Positions 25,934-34,462 of a DNA stretch of 64,000 bases are shown in pieces. A model generated the notes under the pieces. It was given only the letters and a program-made list of their open reading frames with translations, had not been told where the DNA came from and did no database searches. Source of the stretch: SCTM01 sp965279655. Lineage in GTDB: Bacteria > Pseudomonadota > Alphaproteobacteria > Rhodospirillales > Rhodospirillaceae. Within the stretch, counting starts at the first letter, position 1. Every line of letters begins with the position of its first letter. The stretch lies in NCBI GenBank assembly GCA_965279655.1, contig OZ257255.1, positions 3,224,001 through 3,288,000 on the forward strand. The letters are read 5' to 3'. The position numbers and the translations under genes were made by a program.

Positions 25934-26063
25934 CGCGCCCTTCCCTTGCTACCTAAATCAAGCATAGCGCAATTTCGGTCCGACACGCGGCCATCCATTC
26001 TAGCGCAGCCGCCCGGCCCCGCGATGCGCCTATAATGCCGATGGTAGGCAGGGGGACCTTTCC

Positions 26064-26879
26064 ATGAAGACCGTCGTCATCACCGGCTCGACCCGCGGTA
26101 TCGGCAAGGGCATGGCACGGGAGTTCCTCAAGCGCGGCCACAACGTCGTGGTGAGCGGGCGCAGCCAGGCCGTCACGCTGCTGGCGGCGTCGGAACTGGA
26201 GAAGGCCGCCACCGGCGGGGCGAAGGTGCTGGCCGTGGGCTGCGACGTGACCGACGCCAATCAGGTCCAAGGCCTGTGGGACCAAGCGAAGGGCAATTTC
26301 GGCACGGTCGATATTTGGATCAACAATGCGGGACTGTCGAACACCCGCTTCCCCATCGGCCGCCTGCCGCAGGACGAAGTGGAATCCGTGATCCGCACCA
26401 ACATGCTCGGCACGATGTACGGATCGAAGACCGCCCTGGCCGGGATGCGCGAGCAAGGACACGGGGCGATCTACAATTTCGAGGGCTTCGGCTCCAACGG
26501 GTTCAAGAACCCGGGCATGAGCCTGTACGGCGCCACCAAGTTCGCCATCACCTACTTCACCAAAGCGCTGATCAAGGAGACCCAGGGCGGCCCGGTGCGC
26601 GTGGGCTACATGAGCCCCGGCATCGTGATCACCGACCTGTCGACGCGCGACAAGACCAAGATGCCGCCGCAGCGCTGGGCGTTCGTGGTGAAGGTCTACA
26701 ACATCCTCGCCGACCGGGTTGAGACCGTGACTCCGTGGCTGGTGGAGAAGGTGCTGGCGGATCGGGGCCACGGCAGCCGCATCGCCTGGCTGACGCGGGG
26801 GAAGAGCCTGCGCCGATTCCTCGGCGCGCGCTTCAAGCCGCCGGGCAACCGGTTCCCGGAACTGCTGCAGGCGGGGTAG
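26064..26879 (+). CDS. Short-chain dehydrogenase, NYC1/NOL-like
   Basis: A 271-residue SDR clearly related to the divergent one upstream (same length and register). It has TGSTRGIG at residues 7-14, NNAG at 87-90, and Tyr155-Gly-Ala-Thr-Lys159. The sequence IYNFEGFGSNGFKNPGMSLYG is the NOL/NYC1-type active-site stretch, with Ser144 eleven residues before the Tyr. The ATG follows GGGGGA. In plants this group reduces chlorophyll b; bacterial members act on unknown carbonyls, so only oxidoreductase is claimed. The 130-bp divergent region presumably holds both promoters. Confidence 0.83.
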   Translation: MKTVVITGSTRGIGKGMAREFLKRGHNVVVSGRSQAVTLLAASELEKAATGGAKVLAVGCDVTDANQVQGLWDQAKGNFGTVDIWINNAGLSNTRFPIGRLPQDEVESVIRTNMLGTMYGSKTALAGMREQGHGAIYNFEGFGSNGFKNPGMSLYGATKFAITYFTKALIKETQGGPVRVGYMSPGIVITDLSTRDKTKMPPQRWAFVVKVYNILADRVETVTPWLVEKVLADRGHGSRIAWLTRGKSLRRFLGARFKPPGNRFPELLQAG

Positions 26880-27089
26880 CCCCCCGTCCCGCCCGCGCAC
26901 AGCTACGCGCCAAATACGCGCGGGAGATTCCGGCCCGCACCGCATGTTTAGGCGGCGAATAGGCGGTCGAAATTTCGCGACACGACCCGGCATTTGCATG
27001 GCGCGATCCATGGCTGCGCACAATCCCCGCCGGAGCATGGGAGCGATTCGGGAATCCGTCAAAGCTCACGGTGTGTGCAGATACTTCAT

Positions 27090-27214
27090 CCCTCCCCCTT
27101 GCGGGGAGGGACCGAGGGTGGGGGTGGTTGCGACGAACTGGAACCACGTTGAACGAGATGGCCGTGCGATCCTCGCGACCCCCACCCCTTCCCCGCCCCT
27201 CAAGGGGGAGGGGT
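27090..27214. repeat. Intergenic palindromic repeat in a gene-free stretch
   Basis: The 359-bp gap 26880-27238 has no credible gene. It contains a perfect hairpin CCCTCCCC (27090-27097) with GGGGAGGG (27103-27110), then GGGTGGGGGTGG. About 60 bp later are ACCCCCACCCC and a second hairpin formed by CCCCTC and the GGGGGAGGGG run near 27195-27212. The two ends are roughly complementary, so the unit is a large dyad. A shorter relative is at 29781-29820. This is a common type of repeat in alphaproteobacterial intergenic DNA and may also serve as a terminator. Confidence 0.65.
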
Positions 27215-27238
27215 AAGAAGACGGCGGAGCATGGGACG

Positions 27239-28369
27239 CTAGTGCGTCTGGCCGCCGCCGGCGGGGCCGCGCCAGACGAAGGAGCCCTTGGGGGCGCCGT
27301 AGAGATACTCCACGGCGAATTCCTGGATGCTCGACGGCATCTCGGTCGGGCCTGAGATCGCCGGGCCGTCGATGTACGTAAAGCCGGCGCTGATCGCGGC
27401 CACCGCCCAGCGCGGCGCGCCGATGCCGTGCACGAACGAGTGCAGGCGGTGGGACTGGGCCGTATTCACGAACTTCTCGAACACCGGAAGAAGCGTTTCC
27501 TCCGTCAGCGGCGTTTCGGCGAGATCGAATCCCACACTATGAAAGTTGAGTTGGCGGTAGAGCTCGAAGTCCGTGGTGTCGAGCCCGGTGAGCGCCACGA
27601 GGGCGCGCGAGCGGCCGCGCAGGTGCGCGATCGGATCGCGCAGCGGGATGCGCGAGACCCCCGGCGGCGCGCCGACGATCTCGAACACGATCAACTGGCG
27701 GGCTTCTTCCGGCATGTTGCCGCCGATGGCGACAAACGCGTTGATGAAACGCGGATGGCTGATGGTGATGAAGTTCAGCGGCACGATCAGCAGCGCCTTC
27801 AGGCCGCGCTGCAGCAGCGCGTGCACCGCCTGGATGGCCTGCGAATAGGCCTCCAGATCGCGATGCGTCACATCCATGGTCCCGGCGGAGGCGGCGTTCA
27901 GCAAGCAGCGGTAGCCGGTGATCATGTTGGTCTGGATGTTCCAGACCGGATGGAATTCGAGCCGCGGCACCGTCCACTGCTGCAATTGCGGATTTGGGGT
28001 CGACAGCGTTTCCGGCTGCGGCTGCACCGGCGGCGCGACCCGCGGCTGTTCGCTTTGCGGCGGCGCGGCGGGCGCGGCGGCCGTGCGCCGATCGCCGCCC
28101 TTCTTGGCGTTGGGATCGAAGTGCGCCAGTTCCCGGCGCAGGAAGGTTTTGAGTTCGGTGGCCCGGTCCAGCCCGGCTTTCGGCGTGAGGTTCGGAAACA
28201 GCACGTGATACATGCCGGGCTCGATCACGCGGAAGACCTCGCCGGCGTGCATCTCGCGGCTGAGCACCTGACGCGCGGCGCGGTCGGCCTTGCGCAACAA
28301 GGTCGCGGTTTCGGACGTACGCTGGAACAGGATCTCTTCGAGACTGATTCTGTGAACGTGCGCGGCCAT
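27239..28369 (-). CDS. Degenerate GGDEF-EAL-like protein, probably non-catalytic signalling protein
   Basis: A 376-residue cytoplasmic protein. Residues 1-85 resemble a worn GGDEF C-terminal half (EVFRVIEPGMYHVLFPNL where RxGGDEFxxLLP is normal). A Pro/Gln-rich linker (about 95-130) follows, then an EAL-like barrel. LEFHPVWNIQTNMITGYRCLLN corresponds to the strand with the EAL motif, but Glu-Ala-Leu is replaced by Arg154-Cys-Leu. Metal-binding residues are largely absent, so it more likely binds than cleaves cyclic di-GMP, or neither. Start ATG at 28369. The stop of the OmpR-type regulator lies 9 bp upstream, suggesting one operon. Confidence 0.65.
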   Translation of the reverse strand: MAAHVHRISLEEILFQRTSETATLLRKADRAARQVLSREMHAGEVFRVIEPGMYHVLFPNLTPKAGLDRATELKTFLRRELAHFDPNAKKGGDRRTAAAPAAPPQSEQPRVAPPVQPQPETLSTPNPQLQQWTVPRLEFHPVWNIQTNMITGYRCLLNAASAGTMDVTHRDLEAYSQAIQAVHALLQRGLKALLIVPLNFITISHPRFINAFVAIGGNMPEEARQLIVFEIVGAPPGVSRIPLRDPIAHLRGRSRALVALTGLDTTDFELYRQLNFHSVGFDLAETPLTEETLLPVFEKFVNTAQSHRLHSFVHGIGAPRWAVAAISAGFTYIDGPAISGPTEMPSSIQEFAVEYLYGAPKGSFVWRGPAGGGQTH

Positions 28370-28377
28370 GTGCGCGC

Positions 28378-29085
28378 TTACTCCCCCTTGGGATCGAAGA
28401 AATATCCGTCGCCGTGGGCGGTCTTGATGAATCGGGGCCGCCGCGCGTCGATTTCGATTTTGCGTCGAAGGCGCGTCACCGTCACGTCGATACTGCGGTC
28501 ATAGGGCAGGTCGCTATGGGTCGGGTGCAATAGATCTAAGATACGATCGCGGCTTAGTATCACATTCGGACTGCCGATCAGGACCTTGAGCAAACGGCTC
28601 TCGGAGGCCGTGAGCTTCTGCTTCTTCTCGCCCGCCCGCGCGACGCTGCGGGTGGCATCGTCGTAGGTCCAGCCGCGGAAGGCGATGGTGGCGCGATCGG
28701 GCATGGCCGGCACGCGCCGCCGGGCGCAGCGGCGCAACACGCTGCGCACGCGGGCCATGAATATGCGAGGCTCGAACGGTTTGGTGATGTAGTCATCCGC
28801 CCCGAGCTCAAGGCCGAGCACGGTGTCGATCACGTCGGTACGTCCGGTGAGCACGATCACCCCGAAGGGCCGGCCGGCATCGAGGGTCTTCAAGATGTCC
28901 AAGCCATTCAGGTCCGGCAGGTTGATATCGACCACCGCGAGATCAAGTTCGGCTTTTTGAAGGATCGGAAGTGCGTCTCGACCGTTAGGAGAGATGGTCA
29001 CGTCAAAGCCGTCCGTTGCCAGGACCTCTTTCACCGAGTACGCGACGTCCTGATCATCTTCGATGACGAGAACGGACTTGCCCAT
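28378..29085 (-). CDS. OmpR/PhoB-family response regulator
   Basis: A 235-residue two-domain transcription factor. Receiver: VIEDDQ, phospho-acceptor Asp in LAVVDINLPD, Thr in IVLTGRT, Lys in YITKPFEP. Winged-helix DNA-binding domain about residues 130-230, with LTASESRLLKVLIGSPNVILSRD and SIDVTVTRLRRKIE, ending in IKTAHGDGYFFDP. ATG at 29085 follows GAGG; an upstream TTG is possible. No sensor kinase is adjacent; the degenerate EAL gene follows directly. Confidence 0.9.
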   Translation of the reverse strand: MGKSVLVIEDDQDVAYSVKEVLATDGFDVTISPNGRDALPILQKAELDLAVVDINLPDLNGLDILKTLDAGRPFGVIVLTGRTDVIDTVLGLELGADDYITKPFEPRIFMARVRSVLRRCARRRVPAMPDRATIAFRGWTYDDATRSVARAGEKKQKLTASESRLLKVLIGSPNVILSRDRILDLLHPTHSDLPYDRSIDVTVTRLRRKIEIDARRPRFIKTAHGDGYFFDPKGE

Positions 29086-29329
29086 GAGGTCCTCGACCGC
29101 CAAAAAAACGCATGATGCGGGGGCTCTCTCATCCCACGCGTAACAGTTGCCTATTTCCGGAGTTTGTCAGGTCTCCTAGCAGTAGAAACATACTAGAAAT
29201 ATTCTCGTTATAGGAGAGTTCTATGAAGTCTTGTAATCCCAAGGACCTACGCGAGCGATTTTAATCAGGTTGCTAAATTGCGTCATGTTTTCCGGTACTT
29301 ATACGAAAGGCTAACACGTACGGCATCCC

Positions 29330-29749
29330 ATGAGCGAAGCGTCGGGAACCTCCTCGGGACGGTTGCGGGCCTTGGTCGTCGATGACGACCCGGCGGTGCG
29401 ACGCATCCTGACCGAGTGCCTTGTGCTTCAGGACATCGAGGTGGCGGAGGCCGGCAACGGACTCCAGGCCCTGGACGCGGTCGCGGCCGGCACCTTCGAC
29501 GTGATCTTCATGGACATCGTGATGCCCGAGAAGGATGGCATCGAGACCATCATCGACCTGCGCAAGCTCAAGGTCCCCAGCCGGATCATCGCTATCTCCG
29601 CGCACACCAAGTTCGGCGACATGCTGTTGCTGGAGGCCGCGCGCTCCGTCGGCGCCGACGACTTCATCCAAAAGCCCTTCAAGCCGCACGAACTCGTGCT
29701 CGCCACCAAGAAAATGCTGAGCGACGCGCGGGCGGCGAAGGGCGTCTAA
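29330..29749 (+). CDS. Single-domain response regulator (CheY-like)
   Basis: A 139-residue receiver-only protein: VVDDDPAVRR, Asp in VIFMDIVMPEKDG, Ser switch in IAISAHT, Lys in FIQKPFKP. The short N-terminal extension (SEASGTSSGR) is unstructured. It is divergent from the OmpR-type regulator across 244 bp. No kinase is adjacent. It ends at a strong hairpin. Confidence 0.88.
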   Translation: MSEASGTSSGRLRALVVDDDPAVRRILTECLVLQDIEVAEAGNGLQALDAVAAGTFDVIFMDIVMPEKDGIETIIDLRKLKVPSRIIAISAHTKFGDMLLLEAARSVGADDFIQKPFKPHELVLATKKMLSDARAAKGV

Positions 29750-29780
29750 CGAGAATACGGGGCGTCCGATCGGCACGCCC

Positions 29781-29820
29781 CCTCACCCTGCCCTCTCCCA
29801 CTCGCGGGGGAGAGGGGGTC
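29781..29820. terminator. Strong hairpin between convergent genes (repeat-type)
   Basis: CCCTCTCCC (29791-29799) pairs with GGGAGAGGG (29808-29816) in a perfect 9-bp stem with an 8-nt loop. The flanking CCCTCACCCTG is typical of a widespread intergenic repeat. It lies between the convergent receiver gene and the SDR gene, so it could terminate both; no long U run is present on either strand. Confidence 0.55.
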
Positions 29821-29839
29821 TTGTTTGCGGGTGGTCGCT

Positions 29840-30691
29840 CTAGTGCATCTCTTCGCCGCCGGAGACGTTCATGGCCTCGGCGGTGATGTAATCCGCTTCG
29901 TCCGACGCCAGGAAGAGACAGGCGTTCGCCGTGTCCTGCGCGAGGCCGACGCGGCCGAGCGGGATCTTGGCTTTGCGGAATTCGAACACGCCTTCGAGAT
30001 CCTTGCCCAGCACCTGGCCGCGGAACGCGTTCTGCTTCGCGCCCAGGCCGGTGGTGACGTGGTTGGGGCACACCGCGTTGACCGTGATGTTGTGCTTGCC
30101 GAGCTCGACGGCGCACACGCGCGTCAGACCGATCAGGCCGTGCTTGGATGAGGTGTAGGCGACGAGCTGGGGGGCGGCGGATTTCGCGGCCTGGCTGGCG
30201 ATGTTGATGATGCGCCCGCCTTTCCCTTTACCAGCCTCGTTCTGTTTGACCATCTGCGCGGCGGCGTGTTTGGTGAACAGGAACGGCCCGCGCAGGTTCA
30301 CGTCCAGCACGATGTCCCACTCTTCGATGGAGAACTCCATCATCGGCTTCATGATGAAGCCGATGCCGGCGTTGTTCACGACGATATCGAGGCGGCCGAG
30401 CTTCGCGACCGTTTCGGCGATGCAGCGCTTGATATCGTCCTCGCTGCGCACGTCGCAGGTCATGGTGAGGACCTTGCCTTTCGCGCCTTCGCGGATACCG
30501 GCGGCGACGCTTTCCATCTCGGCGGATGTGCCGATGTTGTCGGCGCTGAGGTGGGGACCGGAGGGCGCGCCGATGTCGGTGATCACCACATCGCAGCCTT
30601 CTTCGGCATAGCGCTTGGCGATCGCCTCGCCCAGGCCCTTGTGGCGCCCGGCGCCGGTGATGATCGCGACCTTACCCTGCAAACGTCCCAT
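29840..30691 (-). CDS. Short-chain dehydrogenase/reductase, classical type
   Basis: A 283-residue SDR. The cofactor motif is TGAGRHKGLG, with a two-residue insertion compared with TGxxxGIG. NNAG is followed by Ser in INIASQAAKSAAPQLVAYTSSK, so the Ser-Tyr-Lys triad is complete. The C-terminus is the common FLASDEADYITAEAMNVSGGEEMH. The Asp at the end of strand 2 (VVITDIG) suggests NAD preference. It lies 10 bp before the MmgE/PrpD gene stop in the same direction, suggesting co-transcription. Confidence 0.88.
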   Translation of the reverse strand: MGRLQGKVAIITGAGRHKGLGEAIAKRYAEEGCDVVITDIGAPSGPHLSADNIGTSAEMESVAAGIREGAKGKVLTMTCDVRSEDDIKRCIAETVAKLGRLDIVVNNAGIGFIMKPMMEFSIEEWDIVLDVNLRGPFLFTKHAAAQMVKQNEAGKGKGGRIINIASQAAKSAAPQLVAYTSSKHGLIGLTRVCAVELGKHNITVNAVCPNHVTTGLGAKQNAFRGQVLGKDLEGVFEFRKAKIPLGRVGLAQDTANACLFLASDEADYITAEAMNVSGGEEMH

Positions 30692-30701
30692 CTTCTTTTC
30701 C

Positions 30702-32060
30702 TTATAGGCCAGCGGCGCGGCGGCTGAGAGCCGCCACGTCGGTCAAAGTTTCAAGCACGGACACCGCCCGTGCAAGCGCCGCAGCGTCTACCCGTGCCGC
30801 CGCCGCGGCACAAGCATTCTCGAGCTTGGCGCGGTTCTGCGCTTCGGTCATGGGATCGTCCGGATGGCCGAGCAGCACCGGCACGGGCATGTCCAGCGCG
30901 CGGCCCGATTTGAGCACAACGCGCACATGCACCGGCGACAGCGCGTTCACGTCGGGGTTCTTGTCGATGACGACGCGCACGCGACCCGCCAGTTCGTGCA
31001 CCGCCGGGTCGTTCAGGTTCTCGGCGCGGTAGGTGCGCACATCGACGAAGCCGTCGCGCAAGTAGGATGCCGCGAGGAACGGGATGCACAGCCGCGCGTA
31101 GGCGGGATCCATCGGCTGGACGGCGGGGCGTCCCCCCAGTCTGTGCACGAACGGCGGCACATCCAGGATCACTTCTGCGACGTCCTCGGCGGTGAAGCCG
31201 TGCTCCGCGCGCAGGCGCGTCAGCGCATCGAGCACGCCGTGAGAGGCGCGGCCCGAGGGGAACGGCTTGAACGACAGTTCCGCCGTGCGCCAGGCCGTGC
31301 CGAGCTCGGCGAGGAACGGGCGCGCATCGCCGTCGCGTTCGAACAGGGCGAAGTAGCCGAACTTGCCGTCGAAGACATCGTGCGGGCCGGTGAGCCCGGC
31401 GCGCACGAGATCGAGCGCGGTGAGGACATTGCGCGTGCTGAAGGCGATCTGCAGGCCGAGCGCCATGCTGGCTTCCGTATGGGCCTGCATGGTGCCGGAG
31501 AGTTGGCTGTAGGCGAGGCCGAACAGGTTCATGGTTTGCGCGCGATCGAGTTTGGCGAGCTTCGCGATTGCCGCCGTCGCGCCCATGGCGCCGCAGACAC
31601 CGGGCCGGAAGAAGCGGGGACCTTGCGTGGCGGCAAGGCCGAGCAGACAGGCGATATCGTTGCCGATGTTGATGGCAGCGATCAGGTCCTTGCCGGAGAC
31701 AGTGCCGGTCATGTCGGCGTAGGCCATCACGGTCGGGAAGATCGCCGACATGGAATGCACGGTCGCGCGCTCGTGGACGGCGGCGTATTCGAGGCCGTGC
31801 ACCTGATAGGCGTTGGTCATGGCGGCGGCGAAAGCGGGCGCGGAAATCCCGCGCCCCCAGATCGGGAGTTGTTGGCCACCATGGCGCGCTTGCGCCGTGG
31901 GCAGCAGCTTCCCGGCCACCGGATCGGTCGCCCCGGCGATACCGCAGGCGAAGGTGTCCAGGATCACCGCCTTGGTGGCCGTCACAACGTTTGACGGCAA
32001 CACCGCGAAGTCGGTGCGCGCGATGTGATCCAGGATGGCGTCGCGAACTGGCGAATTCAT
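30702..32060 (-). CDS. MmgE/PrpD-family protein (2-methylcitrate dehydratase-like)
   Basis: A 452-residue protein of the MmgE/PrpD superfamily, which dehydrates 2-methylcitrate and related hydroxy acids or isomerises their products. The N-terminal helical domain has DTFACGIAGATDPV and the conserved EYAAVHERATVHSMSAIFP segment, which replaces the usual D-F-D-D-T-H signature. The C-terminal domain includes FKPFPSGRASHGVLDAL. It is probably not the true PrpD (no prpBC nearby); a related itaconate- or cis-aconitate-type role is possible. The SDR gene downstream may act on the same compound. Confidence 0.82.
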   Translation of the reverse strand: MNSPVRDAILDHIARTDFAVLPSNVVTATKAVILDTFACGIAGATDPVAGKLLPTAQARHGGQQLPIWGRGISAPAFAAAMTNAYQVHGLEYAAVHERATVHSMSAIFPTVMAYADMTGTVSGKDLIAAINIGNDIACLLGLAATQGPRFFRPGVCGAMGATAAIAKLAKLDRAQTMNLFGLAYSQLSGTMQAHTEASMALGLQIAFSTRNVLTALDLVRAGLTGPHDVFDGKFGYFALFERDGDARPFLAELGTAWRTAELSFKPFPSGRASHGVLDALTRLRAEHGFTAEDVAEVILDVPPFVHRLGGRPAVQPMDPAYARLCIPFLAASYLRDGFVDVRTYRAENLNDPAVHELAGRVRVVIDKNPDVNALSPVHVRVVLKSGRALDMPVPVLLGHPDDPMTEAQNRAKLENACAAAAARVDAAALARAVSVLETLTDVAALSRRAAGL

Positions 32061-32138
32061 GCAAACGTTCTACAGCCCGCGCGCGCTGGTATCCACCCGT
32101 GCGCGCGGCTATCTTTTGGGAGCCGAGAAGGATGAAAA

Positions 32139-32540
32139 ATGCCGGACGCGCTGAGGAGTCTCATAACAATTTTGAGTGTGATGAGCGCGTTTGTCTTGAG
32201 CATTCTCGCCGGCTTCGCAGCCTTATTCGGGGATTTCACGTTCAGGGGCGACGAACCGACGATTTGGACGGTGGGAATTAAATTGCCGCTCCTCTTGTGG
32301 ATTTTCGTGCTGACCTATGTCTGGTTTCGTCGCGTCAGCCTTGTTGCGTACTTTCTCACCCTAGCGCTTAGTTTAGTCCTGCTAGCCGATCTGTTCGATT
32401 TTCCGGATAGAGGATGGAGCGCGTGGGCTACGGCCGCCCGATATTTCACTATCCCGCTTATTGGCGGCGGTCTGCTGCTATTGGATTTTCTCCTCGCGCG
32501 CTTCTGGAAGCCGCCACATTCGGACGAATTGGCGAGGTGA
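32139..32540 (+). CDS. Four-helix inner-membrane protein, hypothetical
   Basis: A 133-residue hydrophobic protein with four predicted membrane helices (about 8-30, 45-62, 68-88, 102-124). It has no recognised motif. ATG at 32139 is supported by AAGGA 6 nt upstream. Its sequence is visibly less GC-rich than its neighbours (AT-rich third positions), hinting at separate origin. No family known to me. Confidence 0.6.
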   Translation: MPDALRSLITILSVMSAFVLSILAGFAALFGDFTFRGDEPTIWTVGIKLPLLLWIFVLTYVWFRRVSLVAYFLTLALSLVLLADLFDFPDRGWSAWATAARYFTIPLIGGGLLLLDFLLARFWKPPHSDELAR

Positions 32541-32570
32541 TTTCCCGCCAGCCGCTGCTATCATTCGCCC

Positions 32571-33167
32571 ATGAAAGACAGCGATCAGCATGATCCGACC
32601 CATGGTGGAACGCAGGTCTCCGACCTGGTCCTGCCGTCGGTGCGCGGCTCCGATCTGTTCCGGGACCTGCCGGACCGGATGCTCGCCCATCTGAAGCAAC
32701 TCGACGACCCTGCGCCCCTGAAGGGCCAATTCGGGCGCGTGACGCGGCTGGAGCACAGCCTGCAATCGGCCACCCTCGCCCACCAGGCCGGTGAGAACGA
32801 CGAATACGTGGTGGTGGCGTTGCTGCACGACATCGGCGACCTGCTGGCGCCCTATCACCACGGCATCTTCGCGGCGGCGCTGCTGGAACCGTTCATCACC
32901 GAAGCGAACCGTTGGATGCTGGCGCACCATCATGCGTTCCAGGGCCACTATTACTTCGAGCACCTGGGGCTGGACCCCAACATGCGCGACCAGTGGCGCG
33001 GCCACGAGCATTTCGAATACACCCTGAAGTTCTGCGAGACGTACGACATGCCGGCGTTCGATCCGGACCTGAAGTACATGCCGCTGGCGGAGTTCGAGCC
33101 GGTGGTGCGCCGCATCCTCTACAACCCGAAAAAGTCGGTCTACGTGCCTAATCCACCCACGGCGTAA
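32571..33167 (+). CDS. HD-domain protein resembling PhnZ/TmpB-type mixed-valent diiron oxygenases
   Basis: A 198-residue HD-fold protein. The metal motif is His62 in TRLEHSLQSA, His86-Asp87 in VVALLHDIGDLL, and a His cluster (119-121) in MLAHHHAFQGHYYF. The pattern LEHxLQxAxLAxxAGxxD...LLHDIG and the C-terminal KFCETYDMPAFDPDLKYMPLAEFEPVVRRI fit the PhnZ/TmpB/MIOX-like branch, in which two irons activate O2 to cleave C-P or C-C bonds. They fit less well with phosphohydrolases. The Rieske oxygenase gene starts 125 bp downstream in the same direction. Substrate unknown. Confidence 0.72.
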   Translation: MKDSDQHDPTHGGTQVSDLVLPSVRGSDLFRDLPDRMLAHLKQLDDPAPLKGQFGRVTRLEHSLQSATLAHQAGENDEYVVVALLHDIGDLLAPYHHGIFAAALLEPFITEANRWMLAHHHAFQGHYYFEHLGLDPNMRDQWRGHEHFEYTLKFCETYDMPAFDPDLKYMPLAEFEPVVRRILYNPKKSVYVPNPPTA

Positions 33168-33292
33168 GGTCGTATTGGGCTTGATTGTCCGCGCTTTGGT
33201 CGAGTCCGCGCGCGTGATCCTGCCCGGGTCCCGCATGCCGTGACTTAGCCGCCCCGCGTTGGCACATTCGCACGTCGAAGGGGAGACGACCG

Positions 33293-34423
33293 ATGTTCAT
33301 GAATTTCTGGTACGCGGCCATCGAGACCAAGGACGTGGCCGACAAGCCGGTGCCGTTGCGCATGCTGGGGCAGGACTTCGTTCTGTTCCGCGACACGACC
33401 GGCAAGGTGCAGTGCCTGAGCAACACCTGCGTGCATCGCGGTGCGTCGCTGGGGCACGGCAAGGTGCGCGGCGACACGGTCGAGTGCCCCTATCACGGCT
33501 GGCGGTTCCGCGGCAGCGACGGCGCGTGCACGAAAATCCCCTCACTCGGCAACGACGGCAAGATCCCCGCGCGCGCGAAAGTCGACCGCTATCCGACGGA
33601 AGAACGCTATGGCCTCGTGTTCTGCTTCCTGGGCGATCTGCCGGAAGCCGAGCGCCCGCCGTTGATGGAACTGAAAGAGTGGGACGATCCCAACTGGCGC
33701 TTCACGACGATGAAGTACGAATGGCGCGCGGACTGGCAGCGGGCGATGGAGAACTCCCTCGACCCGGCGCATACGGAATTCGTGCATCCGTCCATGGGCT
33801 ATCAGGGCGACCGCGAGGACTACGTGGTGCCCGATCTGCAAGTGAACGAACACGCCTGGGGCGTGGGCTCCATGACCACGTTCGTGTCGCCGGACCTGCC
33901 GCACGAGAAGATGAAGGGCCTGAAGGGCGCGGGGCAGATGGAAGCGGGCTCGACCACCCATGGCGTGGGGCAATCGGCGACGTACCTGCACTTCAGCCCG
34001 GCGGCGTGGGCGCACCAGTACACCTACACCACGCCGATCGACGAGTATCACATCCGCCGGTTCTTCCTGCAGGGCCGCAATTTCCGAACCGCGCCGGAGA
34101 TGGATGCGCCGGTGGATGAGCGGAACTTGGTCGTCGTGGATCAGGATAAAGAGGTTGTGACTCGCCTGGCGCCGTTTTTCACGCCTGAATCCAACACCGA
34201 GGAAGTGATGGTGAAGGCGGACACGGTGATCGGCCGCTTCCGCGAGAAGTTGAAGATGTGGGAAGGCATGGGCTGGCGCATCGACACGGACAAGGTGAAT
34301 GCCCAGCGCGACAAGAAGGCCTTCGCCATTCCGAGCCCGGCGCGCCGCGAGATGAAGGGCTGGGCGCTCGACCCGGTGCCGACCGTGAGTGTCGGCAGTT
34401 CCGAGCAGGCCGCCGCCGAATAG
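33293..34423 (+). CDS. Rieske non-heme iron oxygenase, alpha subunit
   Basis: A 376-residue oxygenase. The Rieske [2Fe-2S] ligands are Cys46-x-His48 and Cys65-x-x-His68 (CVHRG, CPYHGW). The mononuclear iron site is in ENSLDPAHTEFVHP, with His160 and His165 as ligands and Asp157 as the bridging Asp; the third carboxylate is expected in the C-terminal half. It resembles the vanillate demethylase/phenoxybenzoate-type (VanA-like) group. ATG at 33293 is preceded by AGGGGAGA. No ferredoxin or reductase gene is adjacent, so electrons must come from elsewhere. An MFS transporter follows by 39 bp. Confidence 0.9.
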   Translation: MFMNFWYAAIETKDVADKPVPLRMLGQDFVLFRDTTGKVQCLSNTCVHRGASLGHGKVRGDTVECPYHGWRFRGSDGACTKIPSLGNDGKIPARAKVDRYPTEERYGLVFCFLGDLPEAERPPLMELKEWDDPNWRFTTMKYEWRADWQRAMENSLDPAHTEFVHPSMGYQGDREDYVVPDLQVNEHAWGVGSMTTFVSPDLPHEKMKGLKGAGQMEAGSTTHGVGQSATYLHFSPAAWAHQYTYTTPIDEYHIRRFFLQGRNFRTAPEMDAPVDERNLVVVDQDKEVVTRLAPFFTPESNTEEVMVKADTVIGRFREKLKMWEGMGWRIDTDKVNAQRDKKAFAIPSPARREMKGWALDPVPTVSVGSSEQAAAE

Positions 34424-34462
34424 GACGCCGCGTTCTTCGCGGTGGGGGATTAAGGGGAAGCG

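Noticed and set aside
26944..27216. 90-codon plus-strand frame in the 26880-27238 gap
   Set aside because: Encoded largely by the palindromic repeat sequence; no ribosome site and low-complexity Pro/Gly content.
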